Positions 43,022-51,445 of a stretch of DNA of 64,000 nucleotides are shown piece after piece. Within the stretch, counting starts at the first letter, position 1; the number at the start of each line of letters is the position of its first letter. Origin of the DNA: Cytobacillus gottheilii (lineage in GTDB: Bacteria; Bacillota; Bacilli; Bacillales; Cytobacillaceae). The position numbers and the translations under genes were made by a program. The stretch is from contig NZ_LT800494.1 in the NCBI RefSeq assembly GCF_900166665.1, positions 3,370,061 to 3,434,060 of the forward strand. The letters run 5' to 3'. Below the pieces are notes generated by a model that searched no databases, was not told the DNA's origin, and saw nothing but the letters and a program-made list of their open reading frames with translations.

Positions 43022-44032
43022 TTAATTTTTATTTTTATACAGATCATTTTCTTCTTTCATCATTTTTCTTGCTTCATGTGCCAGCAGGATGCCCACATGC
43101 TGATTACGCTGCCACTCCTCCGAAAACTCCCCAATTGGGGGATGCCGCTCTTCAATCAGTTTGCATATTTCAATAGTCATGGCAGGTTTATGAAATTCCG
43201 TAATAAACCAATCTTTAAAGCCGCCTCCTACTGCTTCAGCGGATGGCTCGGATAGCGGATATCCCGTTAACTCTGATACCTGCTCCGCAATAGCACGATC
43301 TCTAGCAGAGTGGCTTCCATTGTGATAATCCCAAAATATTTCCTGTCCTGACGAATGGTATGCCACTGCAATCTCAGGCTTTATTTTTCGAACAAACCGT
43401 ATTAGAGCCTTTATTTCTGCTGTTTCAACAGGTTTTCTTCCTTTAAAAAATTGCCAGGAAGGCTCGTCGACTCCTGTTTCCAAGTCACTCCAGCCTGAAG
43501 GATATTGTCTATTTAAATCAATGCCTATTCCATTCGCTTTCCAGCTTGTGAAATCATTACGGCCATCGTTCATTCTAAGAAGCTTTTGATGGGAGCTTGC
43601 CGGGAATGCCTGAATGCCTTCTTGCTGCAATACAACTCCATCTGGATTGATCATGGGAATAAACCAGATGGAGATATCGTCTAAAAGGTCATAGGGAAAT
43701 CCGCCGATTTTACTTTTCTCTTTGTAAGCGAGAGCATAATATTCCATCATCTTCATTGTTAAACTTGATGTCAGCCACTCTCGGCCATGATGGGAACCAA
43801 TCATGAGAATATGATGCTTCCCCTTTCCAAGTCTTACCGCATAGAGATTTCGCCCATACGACGATTGACCGATCTTTTTCACTTTTAAAAAACCATATTG
43901 CCTCTTCATCTTTTTTATGTCGTTTTTCAATGTATGGTAATTATACGGTACATATGGATTGACCACGTCAGCATGTGTAAAAGTACCTCCTGCTATAAAA
44001 CACAGTAAAAATAAGAGCAAATATCGCTTCAT
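43022..44032 (-). CDS. Secreted M14-family zinc carboxypeptidase
   Basis: The product has 336 residues with a signal peptide (YLLLFLLCFIAGGTFTHA). Zinc ligands are seen in GSHHGREW (HxxE) and in VAYHSSG; the catalytic Glu is in PAMTIEICK; the substrate Arg/Asn region is GIDLNRQYPSGW. There are no LysM domains, unlike many spore-wall M14 enzymes. It could cleave gamma-glutamyl or C-terminal residues of cell-wall peptides. The start ATG 44032 is preceded by GGAAGG. Confidence 0.88.
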   Translation of the reverse strand: MKRYLLLFLLCFIAGGTFTHADVVNPYVPYNYHTLKNDIKKMKRQYGFLKVKKIGQSSYGRNLYAVRLGKGKHHILMIGSHHGREWLTSSLTMKMMEYYALAYKEKSKIGGFPYDLLDDISIWFIPMINPDGVVLQQEGIQAFPASSHQKLLRMNDGRNDFTSWKANGIGIDLNRQYPSGWSDLETGVDEPSWQFFKGRKPVETAEIKALIRFVRKIKPEIAVAYHSSGQEIFWDYHNGSHSARDRAIAEQVSELTGYPLSEPSAEAVGGGFKDWFITEFHKPAMTIEICKLIEERHPPIGEFSEEWQRNQHVGILLAHEARKMMKEENDLYKNKN

Positions 44033-44199
44033 GGGAAAAATCCTTCCTTTTTCACTACACAATTACCTTCCGCAAAAAAAAGAACCTTATACAGGTAAAA
44101 GATGAAAAAGCCTTTGCAATAGGATGACCAACATTTACAGAGAAATATAACACAGAGAAGACATACACTAATAACATCTCCTAAAGAGGAGGCAAGATC

Positions 44200-44460
44200 A
44201 TGAAAATGAATAAAGTCGATTATGACCGAGCATTATACTACACCCATCGATCTGAATGGGATAACTTGTTAATCCTTATGGTGAGAACCCAAGATCAGTT
44301 TCTTTCTAAAAAAATCGAGCATTTCCTGCATGCTTATAATTTTGAGCGTGACTACTCCATAGTTGAGAAACATTTATATTCTTTACTAAGATACATCGAC
44401 CATGCCAATGAATTGTCCGCTGAACACATTCTTGAACATACAGAAGCATACTCAATATAG
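44200..44460 (+). CDS. yhdB: YhdB-like protein
   Basis: The product has 86 residues with GAGGAGG before ATG. The sequence MNKVDYDRALYYTHRSEWDN, then LHAYNFERDYSIVEKHLYSL fits the YhdB family (about 80 residues). It has no membrane segment or metal motif. Function unknown. It faces pgcA and shares a terminator with it. Confidence 0.75.
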   Translation: MKMNKVDYDRALYYTHRSEWDNLLILMVRTQDQFLSKKIEHFLHAYNFERDYSIVEKHLYSLLRYIDHANELSAEHILEHTEAYSI

Positions 44461-44471
44461 AGAATTCCACC

Positions 44472-44510
44472 AAAAAAACACGAGCGCAGCTGCTCGTGTT
44501 TTTTTTTGCA
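44472..44510. terminator. Bidirectional terminator between yhdB and pgcA
   Basis: AAACACGAGC-GCAGCT-GCTCGTGTTT is flanked by A7 and T8. Confidence 0.95.
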
Positions 44511-44527
44511 GATCATATGACAAGTGA

Positions 44528-46267
44528 TTAATGAGATGATAACACCTGCAGTTTTTCATTTACCAACTTCATAAATGCGTCTTTAACTTCACCGAGCTTA
44601 TGTTTGCTCGCATCGAAGGAATCGGCTGTGATGCCGAAGTAAAATTTAATTTTCGGTTCCGTTCCAGATGGGCGAAGACAAATCCAAGTACCATCTTCAA
44701 AAAAGTATTTGATGACATTTGATTTCGGCAATGACATTTGTACTTCTGTTCCATCCTGTTCCGTGCGGATTCCTGTTAAGTAATCTTCAACAGCCTGCAC
44801 CTTTATATTTTTTAATTCTGTTAAAGGCTCAGAGCGGTAAGATGATAAGATTTGCTGAATGGTTTCAGCGCCTTCTTTTCCTTTTAAGGTTAAAGACTCA
44901 AGTCCTTCCATGAAATAGCCATGCGTTTCGTATATTTCAGTAAGAACATCATAAAGTGATTTTCCTTCTTTTTTATAGAAGGCAGCTGCTTCAACCGCAA
45001 GCAGTGCAGCCTGCACAGCATCCTTGTCTCGGGCAAAGTCCCCAATTAAATAACCATAGCTTTCTTCATATCCGAAGATAAATTTGTATGTGCCTTCATA
45101 TTCATTGATCTTTTCGGCAATAAATTTAAAGCCAGTTAGTACATCTTCCGTTTTCACACCAAAGGATTCGGCAATCTTGCTTCCAAGCTCGGAAGTGACG
45201 ATTGTTTTCATCATAATGCCATTGTCAGGAAGTGTTCCTTTCGCCTGTTTTTGCGTCAGCAAATAATGAAGCAATAGTGCCCCTGTCTGATTCCCACTCA
45301 ATAGCTCGTACTCTCCGTCTTGCATCTTCACTGCAAGTCCGATTCGATCCGCATCTGGATCAGTAGCTATTAATATGTCTGCATCCTCACGCTTTCCTTC
45401 TGCAATAGCGAGTTCAAATGCAGATCTTTCTTCAGGGTTTGGGCTATGTACGGTTGAAAAGTTGGGATCAGGCAATTCCTGTTCCTTCACGGTATAAATA
45501 TGTTTATAGTGAAGCGACTGAAGACCATATCGAACAGGCTTATTAGCCGTTCCATGCAGCGGAGTGAAAACGATTTTTATATCCGAATCTTCGCCGAGCT
45601 GCGGATGCTCTGAAATGGTCATTAGCTTTTGATTGTAAGCCCGGTCTAAGTTTTCCCCAATCATGGTAATAAGACCTTTTTCCTTTAACTCACCTTCATC
45701 AGCCACTTCAATCGTCAATTCATTCTCAATCTCATTAACTTTTCCGATAACTTCATCTGCTGCAGCAAGACCAAGCTGGGCACCATCTGGTCCATATACT
45801 TTATAGCCATTGTATTCAGGCGGATTGTGGCTGGCAGTGATCACGATTCCTGCAAACGCATGCAAATATCTAACTGCAAAAGAGAGCTCAGGAGTTGGTC
45901 TTAGCTCCTCAAAAACATACGTCTGAATTCCGCGGGTAGCCAGTGTTTTTGCTGCCTCCATTGCAAATTCAGGGGACATATGTCTGGAATCGTAGGCAAT
46001 CGCGACACCACGATGCTTTGCTTCTAATCCTTGTTCCTCTATGTAAGCCGCCAATCCTGCTGACGCTTTCCGGACGGTATAGATATTCATGCGGTTTGTC
46101 CCTGGTCCAATAACTCCGCGCATGCCGCCTGTTCCAAACTCTAATTCCTTGTAGAAGGCATCCTCTAAATGTTTTTCCTCTTGTTCTAAATGTTGAAGTT
46201 CAAGCTTTAAATCGTCCTGTAATTGCTCAAACTGACTCCAGCGCTGTGCTTTCACTTGCCATGTCAT
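44528..46267 (-). CDS. pgcA: Phosphoglucomutase / phosphosugar mutase
   Basis: The product has 579 residues. Motifs are [13 protein letters not shown] (N-terminal), [15 protein letters not shown] with the phospho-serine, [12 protein letters not shown] (metal-binding DxDxD) and [14 protein letters not shown] (phosphate-binding). It interconverts glucose-6-P and glucose-1-P, feeding UDP-glucose and glycolipid/teichoic acid synthesis. In B. subtilis the gene is pgcA (yhxB). It is near yhcX and yhdB as expected. Confidence 0.95.
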   Translation of the reverse strand: MTWQVKAQRWSQFEQLQDDLKLELQHLEQEEKHLEDAFYKELEFGTGGMRGVIGPGTNRMNIYTVRKASAGLAAYIEEQGLEAKHRGVAIAYDSRHMSPEFAMEAAKTLATRGIQTYVFEELRPTPELSFAVRYLHAFAGIVITASHNPPEYNGYKVYGPDGAQLGLAAADEVIGKVNEIENELTIEVADEGELKEKGLITMIGENLDRAYNQKLMTISEHPQLGEDSDIKIVFTPLHGTANKPVRYGLQSLHYKHIYTVKEQELPDPNFSTVHSPNPEERSAFELAIAEGKREDADILIATDPDADRIGLAVKMQDGEYELLSGNQTGALLLHYLLTQKQAKGTLPDNGIMMKTIVTSELGSKIAESFGVKTEDVLTGFKFIAEKINEYEGTYKFIFGYEESYGYLIGDFARDKDAVQAALLAVEAAAFYKKEGKSLYDVLTEIYETHGYFMEGLESLTLKGKEGAETIQQILSSYRSEPLTELKNIKVQAVEDYLTGIRTEQDGTEVQMSLPKSNVIKYFFEDGTWICLRPSGTEPKIKFYFGITADSFDASKHKLGEVKDAFMKLVNEKLQVLSSH

Positions 46268-46328
46268 TCACCATCAGCCTCCTAAAATCCATATGTATGC
46301 TTATGTAATTCGATAAAACAAACAGAAA

Positions 46329-46384
46329 TCCTTTTGAAATCTCATCTGAATTTGTGACAATTCATGACAGAATCAAAAGGATTC
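46329..46384 (-). promoter_or_regulatory. Hairpin between yhcX and pgcA
   Basis: AATCCTTTTGA and TCAAAAGGATT form an 11-bp stem closing a 34-base loop. On the minus strand TTTCTGTTTGTTTT follows. It may be a terminator for yhcX or a leader element of pgcA. Confidence 0.55.
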
Positions 46385-46406
46385 ATATTATATATCTGCT
46401 TTAATT

Positions 46407-47945
46407 TTACTTTTTATATTCTATTCTGTAAACATCATGGCGACGATCTTTTAAATGCAGGACTGTGCCATCCTGACGCTGTCTTCTTAAAACTTCAAGA
46501 TCAACATCGCCTATCTGGACCATTTCAATATTTGCATTCGCCTCTCCAATTATCCCATCACGGGCGAATTCCACATCAGAAGGCGAAAAAATTCCTGATT
46601 GCGCATATTGAATATCCATATTTTCAGCTTGTGGCAAATTGCCAACAGTGCCTGAAATAACCGTGTAAATCTGATTTTCAATTGCACGAGCCTGTGCACA
46701 ATAGCGAACTCTTAAATAGCCTTCCCGATTGTCTGTACAAAATGGAGTAAAGATGATGTTCGCCCCTTTATCTGTTGCAATACGGGCCAGTTCAGGAAAT
46801 TCAATATCATAGCAGATCTGGATGGCGATTTTGCCACAGTCTGTATTAAAGACCTTTACTTCATCTCCCTCGCTGATTCCCCACCACTTTCTTTCGTTCG
46901 GTGTAATATGAATTTTGTATTGCTTTTCAATCGTCCCATCGCGTCGGAATAAATAGGCTATATTATAAATTTTATCATCATCTTCTTTGACAAAATGAGA
47001 GCCGCCAATAATGTTAATATTGTACCGGACCGCTAAATCAGTGAACAGCTGAATATAGTCCTCTGTATACTCTGTTAATTTTCTAATTGCCATGCTGGGC
47101 GTTTTTTCATCTAAGAAAGACAAAAGCTGGGTTGTAAAAATTTCTGGAAAAACAGCAAAATCGGATTCCGCGTCTGAAGCAACATCCGTAAAGTATTCCA
47201 CTTGATTTGCAAAATCTTCAAATGAACTAATTTGGCGCATCATATACTGAACCACACAAATTCGAACAGGATAGCTTGTTTTATAAAACCGCTTTGACAT
47301 CGGGCGGTAGTCTACATTATTCCATTCCATTAATGTTGCATATTTATTGGACTGCAAATCATCTGGTAAATAATTTGGATTAATCCGCATCATAGAAAAA
47401 CCATTTAAGAGCTGAAAAGAAAGAACAGGATCATAAATGATATGCAGTGAGACTTCATTCACATACTCTCTTGGACTCATTTCATCAGCATATTTATGAT
47501 AATTCGGTATTCTTCCTCCGATAATAATACTTTTCAAATTGAGCGCTCTTACCAATTCTTTTCTTTCCTCATACAAACGATGCCCGATCTTCATCCGCCG
47601 ATACTCTGGATGAACCATCACTTCAATTCCATAAAGATTATAGCCATCCGGATTGTGATTAGTAATATAACCATTATCAGTTACGTCTGCCCAAGTATGA
47701 CGATCATCATATTCATCGAAATTAATGATAAGACTTGAACATGAACCAATAATTTCGCCATCATATTCCGCAACAAACTGTCCTTCCGGAAAAATACTTA
47801 AATGACTTTCCAAATGCTCTCTTTTCCAAGGATCCATACCAGGAAAACATTTACCCTGCAGGCTAATAATTTCTGAAATATCTTTCGTTTGCATATTTCG
47901 AATAATCATCTTTTTTTCAAAGCGACTTAAATCAAGCTTACTCAA
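46407..47945 (-). CDS. yhcX: GNAT acetyltransferase fused to a carbon-nitrogen hydrolase (YhcX)
   Basis: The product has 512 residues from TTG 47945 (AAGGAG 9 bases upstream). Residues ~15-190 are a GNAT domain (GIEVMVHPEYRRMKIGHRLY). Residues ~225-510 are nitrilase-like with catalytic triad Glu (VFPEIFTT), Lys (YKIHITPNE) and Cys (IAIQICYDIEFPEL). It probably hydrolyses an amide or nitrile and acetylates a linked amine. The C-terminus ends VYRIEYKK. It matches the length and position of B. subtilis yhcX. Confidence 0.9.
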   Translation of the reverse strand: MSKLDLSRFEKKMIIRNMQTKDISEIISLQGKCFPGMDPWKREHLESHLSIFPEGQFVAEYDGEIIGSCSSLIINFDEYDDRHTWADVTDNGYITNHNPDGYNLYGIEVMVHPEYRRMKIGHRLYEERKELVRALNLKSIIIGGRIPNYHKYADEMSPREYVNEVSLHIIYDPVLSFQLLNGFSMMRINPNYLPDDLQSNKYATLMEWNNVDYRPMSKRFYKTSYPVRICVVQYMMRQISSFEDFANQVEYFTDVASDAESDFAVFPEIFTTQLLSFLDEKTPSMAIRKLTEYTEDYIQLFTDLAVRYNINIIGGSHFVKEDDDKIYNIAYLFRRDGTIEKQYKIHITPNERKWWGISEGDEVKVFNTDCGKIAIQICYDIEFPELARIATDKGANIIFTPFCTDNREGYLRVRYCAQARAIENQIYTVISGTVGNLPQAENMDIQYAQSGIFSPSDVEFARDGIIGEANANIEMVQIGDVDLEVLRRQRQDGTVLHLKDRRHDVYRIEYKK

Positions 47946-48307
47946 GCATAACACTCCTTAATTTTTGCATATACAATTTTAGATTTTGCGTTTACAATAC
48001 TTAACTGTTTTTTATGTATAATCAATTATTTCCTATACCCCTTTTAACTGCGACCTAACCTTTCTTCTATAATTCCCATTTTTATCATATGAATTTATAA
48101 GAAAATCTATAATCGCAATAGAAAATAATCTTTTATTCAAGACAGTTTCGTTTACTTTAAAAGAGGTGCACTTTATAATTTTTACAGCAAGGAATTTTAA
48201 CAGAATTTCTTCAACCAAATTCTAGGCTGTTTTTGAACTAATCTGGCAAGTTATATTATTCCGCTTAATAAAAAAGATGAAAGCAGCCATTCAAAAAGGA
48301 GACAAGT

Positions 48308-48751
48308 ATGAACAAGTCTGTTAAGGACAAAAGGGAGAACATACTCTTTTTCGCCTGGGCAACATCCATTATCGCGATGCTTGGCAGTCTGTATTTCTCA
48401 GAAATAAGGCAGTATGAGCCTTGTGAGCTATGCTGGTATCAGCGGATCGTCATGTATCCATTCACCATTATGTTGGGGATCGCAGTTGTGAAAAAGGACT
48501 ATAAAATTGCCTTGTACTCGATGGTTCTATCAGCTATTGGCGGATGTATCTCTCTTTATCACTATGCCATTCAAAAGCTGACCTTTTTAGCCGATGCCGC
48601 TCCATCTTGCGGACGAGTGCCATGCACAGGTCAATACATAAACTGGCTTGGATTTATTTCTATCCCATTTTTAGCATTACTTGCCTTTATTATCATTTTT
48701 ATATGCAGCTTTTTGATTTGGAAAAAATCGAAGGAGGAAAGTTCACAATGA
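48308..48751 (+). CDS. bdbC: DsbB-like thiol-disulfide oxidoreductase (BdbC type)
   Basis: The product has 147 residues with four membrane helices. The first redox pair is CELC in EPCELCWYQRIVMYP; the second is in APSCGRVPCTGQ. It transfers electrons from an exported thioredoxin-like partner to quinone. AAAGGAG precedes ATG. The next gene, a thioredoxin-like protein, overlaps its stop (ATGA), so they form an oxidant pair. The 360 bases upstream of it (47946-48307) are AT-rich and show no gene or structure I can support. Confidence 0.88.
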   Translation: MNKSVKDKRENILFFAWATSIIAMLGSLYFSEIRQYEPCELCWYQRIVMYPFTIMLGIAVVKKDYKIALYSMVLSAIGGCISLYHYAIQKLTFLADAAPSCGRVPCTGQYINWLGFISIPFLALLAFIIIFICSFLIWKKSKEESSQ

Positions 48752-49212
48752 AAAAAGTCATTATTTTTCTAGTTATCATGTTGGTTTTATTCGGGGGTGT
48801 CGGCGTTCTTACATATATGCAAAACTTAGCTCCCGAGGATAATGTTTATCAGAAAAACACACTTGACCCAGCAACAACAGCACAGCTGGATGATCCGAAT
48901 TATCAAAATATCATTCTGCCAGATGAACTTGAGGAGAAATTGGATAATGGTGAAGACGCAACAGTCTATTTTTACAGCCCAACCTGTCAGTTTTGTCAGC
49001 AGACAACACCGATCGTGTCTCCTTTAACAGAAGAAATGGGTGTTGATTTAGTTCAATACAACTTACTTGAATTTGAGCAAGGCTGGGATGACTTTAACAT
49101 TTCAGAAACACCAACGATCGTTCAATTCAAAGCTGGTGAAGAAACTGCAAGAATTACTGGTTTAAGAGAAGAAACGGTCTTTGAAGATTGGTTCAATGAA
49201 AACTCAAAGTAA
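48748..49212 (+). CDS. Membrane-anchored thioredoxin-like protein
   Basis: The product has 154 residues from ATG 48748, overlapping the bdbC-like stop; AAGGAGG lies 11 bases upstream. One N-terminal membrane helix is followed by a thioredoxin fold with active site FYSPTCQFCQQ and a cis-Pro region SETPTIVQF. Unlike BdbD (DsbA type) it is short and lacks the helical insertion, so it is closer to BdbA/thioredoxin. It would be reoxidised by the preceding DsbB-like protein. Confidence 0.85.
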   Translation: MKKVIIFLVIMLVLFGGVGVLTYMQNLAPEDNVYQKNTLDPATTAQLDDPNYQNIILPDELEEKLDNGEDATVYFYSPTCQFCQQTTPIVSPLTEEMGVDLVQYNLLEFEQGWDDFNISETPTIVQFKAGEETARITGLREETVFEDWFNENSK

Positions 49213-49220
49213 CATACAAA

Positions 49221-49254
49221 AAAAGACCTGCTGAATCTTCAGCAGGTCTTTTAC
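49221..49254. terminator. Terminator between the redox pair and yhcU
   Basis: AAAAGACCTGCTGAA/TTCAGCAGGTCTTTT forms a near-perfect palindrome with A and T flanks. It works for both convergent genes. Confidence 0.9.
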
Positions 49255-49263
49255 ATTTACCGA

Positions 49264-49665
49264 TTAGACAAGCCATTCATTTGCAGCTTTTGTATATACG
49301 CTGAAACGAGTAACATTGTTCATGTCTTTTTCATGGCTGAATTGACTAAAGTGAAACGGAAAGGAAAGTTCAAATCTTTCAAGAATTTCAACATTTCTTA
49401 TAAACATCTCTTCGTATTTTGGATCAATATTAGCCATTTCCAAAATTGAGTAGATTGTTTCCAGCGCGCAAATAACCTGATATGCCTCCCGAAGCGTACC
49501 AAAATATTCAAAATGTCGAGTGGATGTGTGGAGTACATTCAATTTTTCGAACTCCTTAATCTCCTCATCAGTAAAATATTTCGGAAAAGTCTCTGCGTAA
49601 ATTTTTTGAATGAGCCGGGCAATTCGCTGTTCCTGTTCTGGAGTGGATGCATATACAACCTTCAC
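49264..49665 (-). CDS. yhcU: YhcU-like protein (DUF5365)
   Basis: The product has 133 residues. It begins MKVVYASTPEQEQRIARLIQ and contains YFTDEEIKEFEKLNVLHTST and YTKAANEWLV, the pattern of YhcU. No catalytic motif or membrane segment is visible. It is divergent from yhcT, its neighbour in B. subtilis too. Function unknown. Confidence 0.78.
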   Translation of the reverse strand: MKVVYASTPEQEQRIARLIQKIYAETFPKYFTDEEIKEFEKLNVLHTSTRHFEYFGTLREAYQVICALETIYSILEMANIDPKYEEMFIRNVEILERFELSFPFHFSQFSHEKDMNNVTRFSVYTKAANEWLV

Positions 49666-49907
49666 CGAAAAAAACCACCTTTAAACACCTGTAATAATTT
49701 CGTAATATATAATAAGAATAGCATATTCTAATAAGGAATCAGGGTGGTAATTATACCCACGCATAAGTTAAATATTAGCAATTATCTATTCCTTTACAGC
49801 TAAGCGGAAATGCAGGAAAATTCTTGTTATAATCAGCCAATGAAAGAACTGATTTTTTATTATATGATGGAATATAATCATTTTTCTTCCAAAGATAGGA
49901 GTAATTT

Positions 49908-50813
49908 ATGGTAATTACAAAAGTGAATGGCGAATGGTTTGAAATGGTCATTCCAGACCAATGGAGTAATAATTCAGTCGACCATCTTTTCAGAACGATT
50001 TGGCAAGCGTCAAAGAAACAGATTCATTTTATGAGAATGGAGAAAATTGTATTCGTTAATGGACAAACAGCGCATTGGGAAAGGCCATTGCAGAAGGGCG
50101 ACCTGCTGCAAATGAAAATATTTTGCGGAGAAGAATCGGAAATCATGCCGGAAAATATGCCGGTAGAGGTTCTGTTTGAGGATGAACATTATATTATTTT
50201 CAATAAGCCGCCAGGGATGGATACGCATCCAAATGAACCCGGACAAAAAAATACACTGGCAAATGCTGCCGCCTCTCATGTACTCGCAGAGGGCATGCAG
50301 AGGAATGTTCGTCATATACACCGACTTGATAAAGATACATCAGGATGCATTCTTTTTGCCAAGCATTCCTTAGCCGGGGTCATCGCAGATAAAATGCTTG
50401 AAGAAAGAAAAATCAAAAGAACGTATTCAGCCCTCGTTCATGGCCAACTTAAAGAAAAGAGCGGAACCATTAAGGAACCGATCGGCCGTGATAGACATCA
50501 TCCAACAAGAAGGCGGGTTTCACCAAAAGGCCAGCATGCCATTACGCATTTTTCAACCATGAGATTTTTTGAAAAAGAAAACCTTACGTTCATTCAATGT
50601 CAGCTCGATACAGGAAGAACCCATCAAATACGCGTACATCTAAGTCATATTAAACATCCGCTAGCTGGCGATACTCTTTACGGAGGAAAACCCATTTTCA
50701 CAAGACAAGCATTACATGCAGCAAAACTGACTTTTACACATCCTTTCACGCTCGAAACCATTAACGTCACCAGTCCCCCGCCAAAAGAATTTAGCGGGTA
50801 TATGAAAAAATAA
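49908..50813 (+). CDS. yhcT: RluD-family RNA pseudouridine synthase (YhcT)
   Basis: The product has 301 residues. The catalytic motif is HRLDKDTSGC with the active Asp, near residue 142; downstream are GRDRHHPTRRRVS and TGRTHQIRVHL. An N-terminal S4-like segment (VNGQTAHWERPLQKGD) precedes it. It isomerises uridine in rRNA or tRNA. The ribosome site AGATAGGAG precedes ATG. Confidence 0.93.
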   Translation: MVITKVNGEWFEMVIPDQWSNNSVDHLFRTIWQASKKQIHFMRMEKIVFVNGQTAHWERPLQKGDLLQMKIFCGEESEIMPENMPVEVLFEDEHYIIFNKPPGMDTHPNEPGQKNTLANAAASHVLAEGMQRNVRHIHRLDKDTSGCILFAKHSLAGVIADKMLEERKIKRTYSALVHGQLKEKSGTIKEPIGRDRHHPTRRRVSPKGQHAITHFSTMRFFEKENLTFIQCQLDTGRTHQIRVHLSHIKHPLAGDTLYGGKPIFTRQALHAAKLTFTHPFTLETINVTSPPPKEFSGYMKK

Positions 50814-50832
50814 GCTAATGATAAACAAAAAC

Positions 50833-50871
50833 AGAAAAGCCTTCCTATTAATGAAGGAAGGCTTTTCTTAA
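50833..50871 (+). terminator. Terminator of yhcT
   Basis: AGAAAAGCCTTCCT/AGGAAGGCTTTTCT forms a 14-bp stem with an 8-base loop. Confidence 0.9.
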
Positions 50872-50885
50872 CTTAGGTTTATATG

Positions 50886-51146
50886 TTAGTCCGTAGATTT
50901 TCTAAAAGCTCTCATCGCAAAGCTAACAATTAGCACAAGTACAATTGCACCAATTAGAGCTGGTACGATGGCAAAGTCTGCAACCACTGGACCCCAATCT
51001 CCTAAGATTAATGATCCAAGCCACGCACCGATAAATCCGGCAATAATATTTCCAATGACACCGCCTGGTACGTCTCTTCCTGTAATAAGGCCGGCAACCC
51101 AACCAATAATACCACCTATAATTAGTGCCCAAAGAAAGCTTAACAT
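50886..51146 (-). CDS. GlsB/YeaQ/YmgE family small membrane protein
   Basis: The product has 86 residues from ATG 51146 (AAGGAGG upstream). Three membrane helices carry the glycine-rich pattern LIIGGIIGWVAGLITGRDVP, then GGVIGNIIAGFIGAWLGSLI. The family is stress-linked in many bacteria, and in Bacillus relatives are general-stress genes. No clear sigma-B promoter was found upstream here. Confidence 0.87.
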   Translation of the reverse strand: MLSFLWALIIGGIIGWVAGLITGRDVPGGVIGNIIAGFIGAWLGSLILGDWGPVVADFAIVPALIGAIVLVLIVSFAMRAFRKSTD

Positions 51147-51360
51147 TATAATTCCTCCTTGTTTGTTTCCAATAGTTTTTGTCATATAGTTTAACTTATA
51201 CAACTAGCAGAAAGTTTTCCTTTTCCACATGTGGTTTTTTCTGCTTGTACAAGTTAATTACCCCGCCTTCAAAAACTGAAACATGTTAATAAAATAGTGA
51301 TTGAATAGTTTATAATGGAAACGTTTTATTGTCCGCAGTTTAAATATTCCCTCAGAATAA

Positions 51361-51388
51361 CAAAAAGCGATTGCTCTTCGCAATCGCT
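51361..51388 (-). terminator. Terminator of helD
   Basis: AGCGATTGC pairs with GCAATCGCT; on the minus strand TTTTTG follows. Confidence 0.85.
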
Positions 51389-51445
51389 CGTTTATTTGAA
51401 CGGCTTTAGCCAGTTAGTTAGGATATTCCCGGCCAAAAATTTGTC

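Noticed and set aside
48033-48218. Small minus-strand frame upstream of bdbC
   Set aside because: No ribosome site and an unremarkable lysine-rich composition expected from AT-rich DNA.
51310-51330. cre site near TGGAAACGTTTTAT upstream of helD terminator
   Set aside because: It lies downstream of the gene ends on both sides and mismatches the consensus in both arms.
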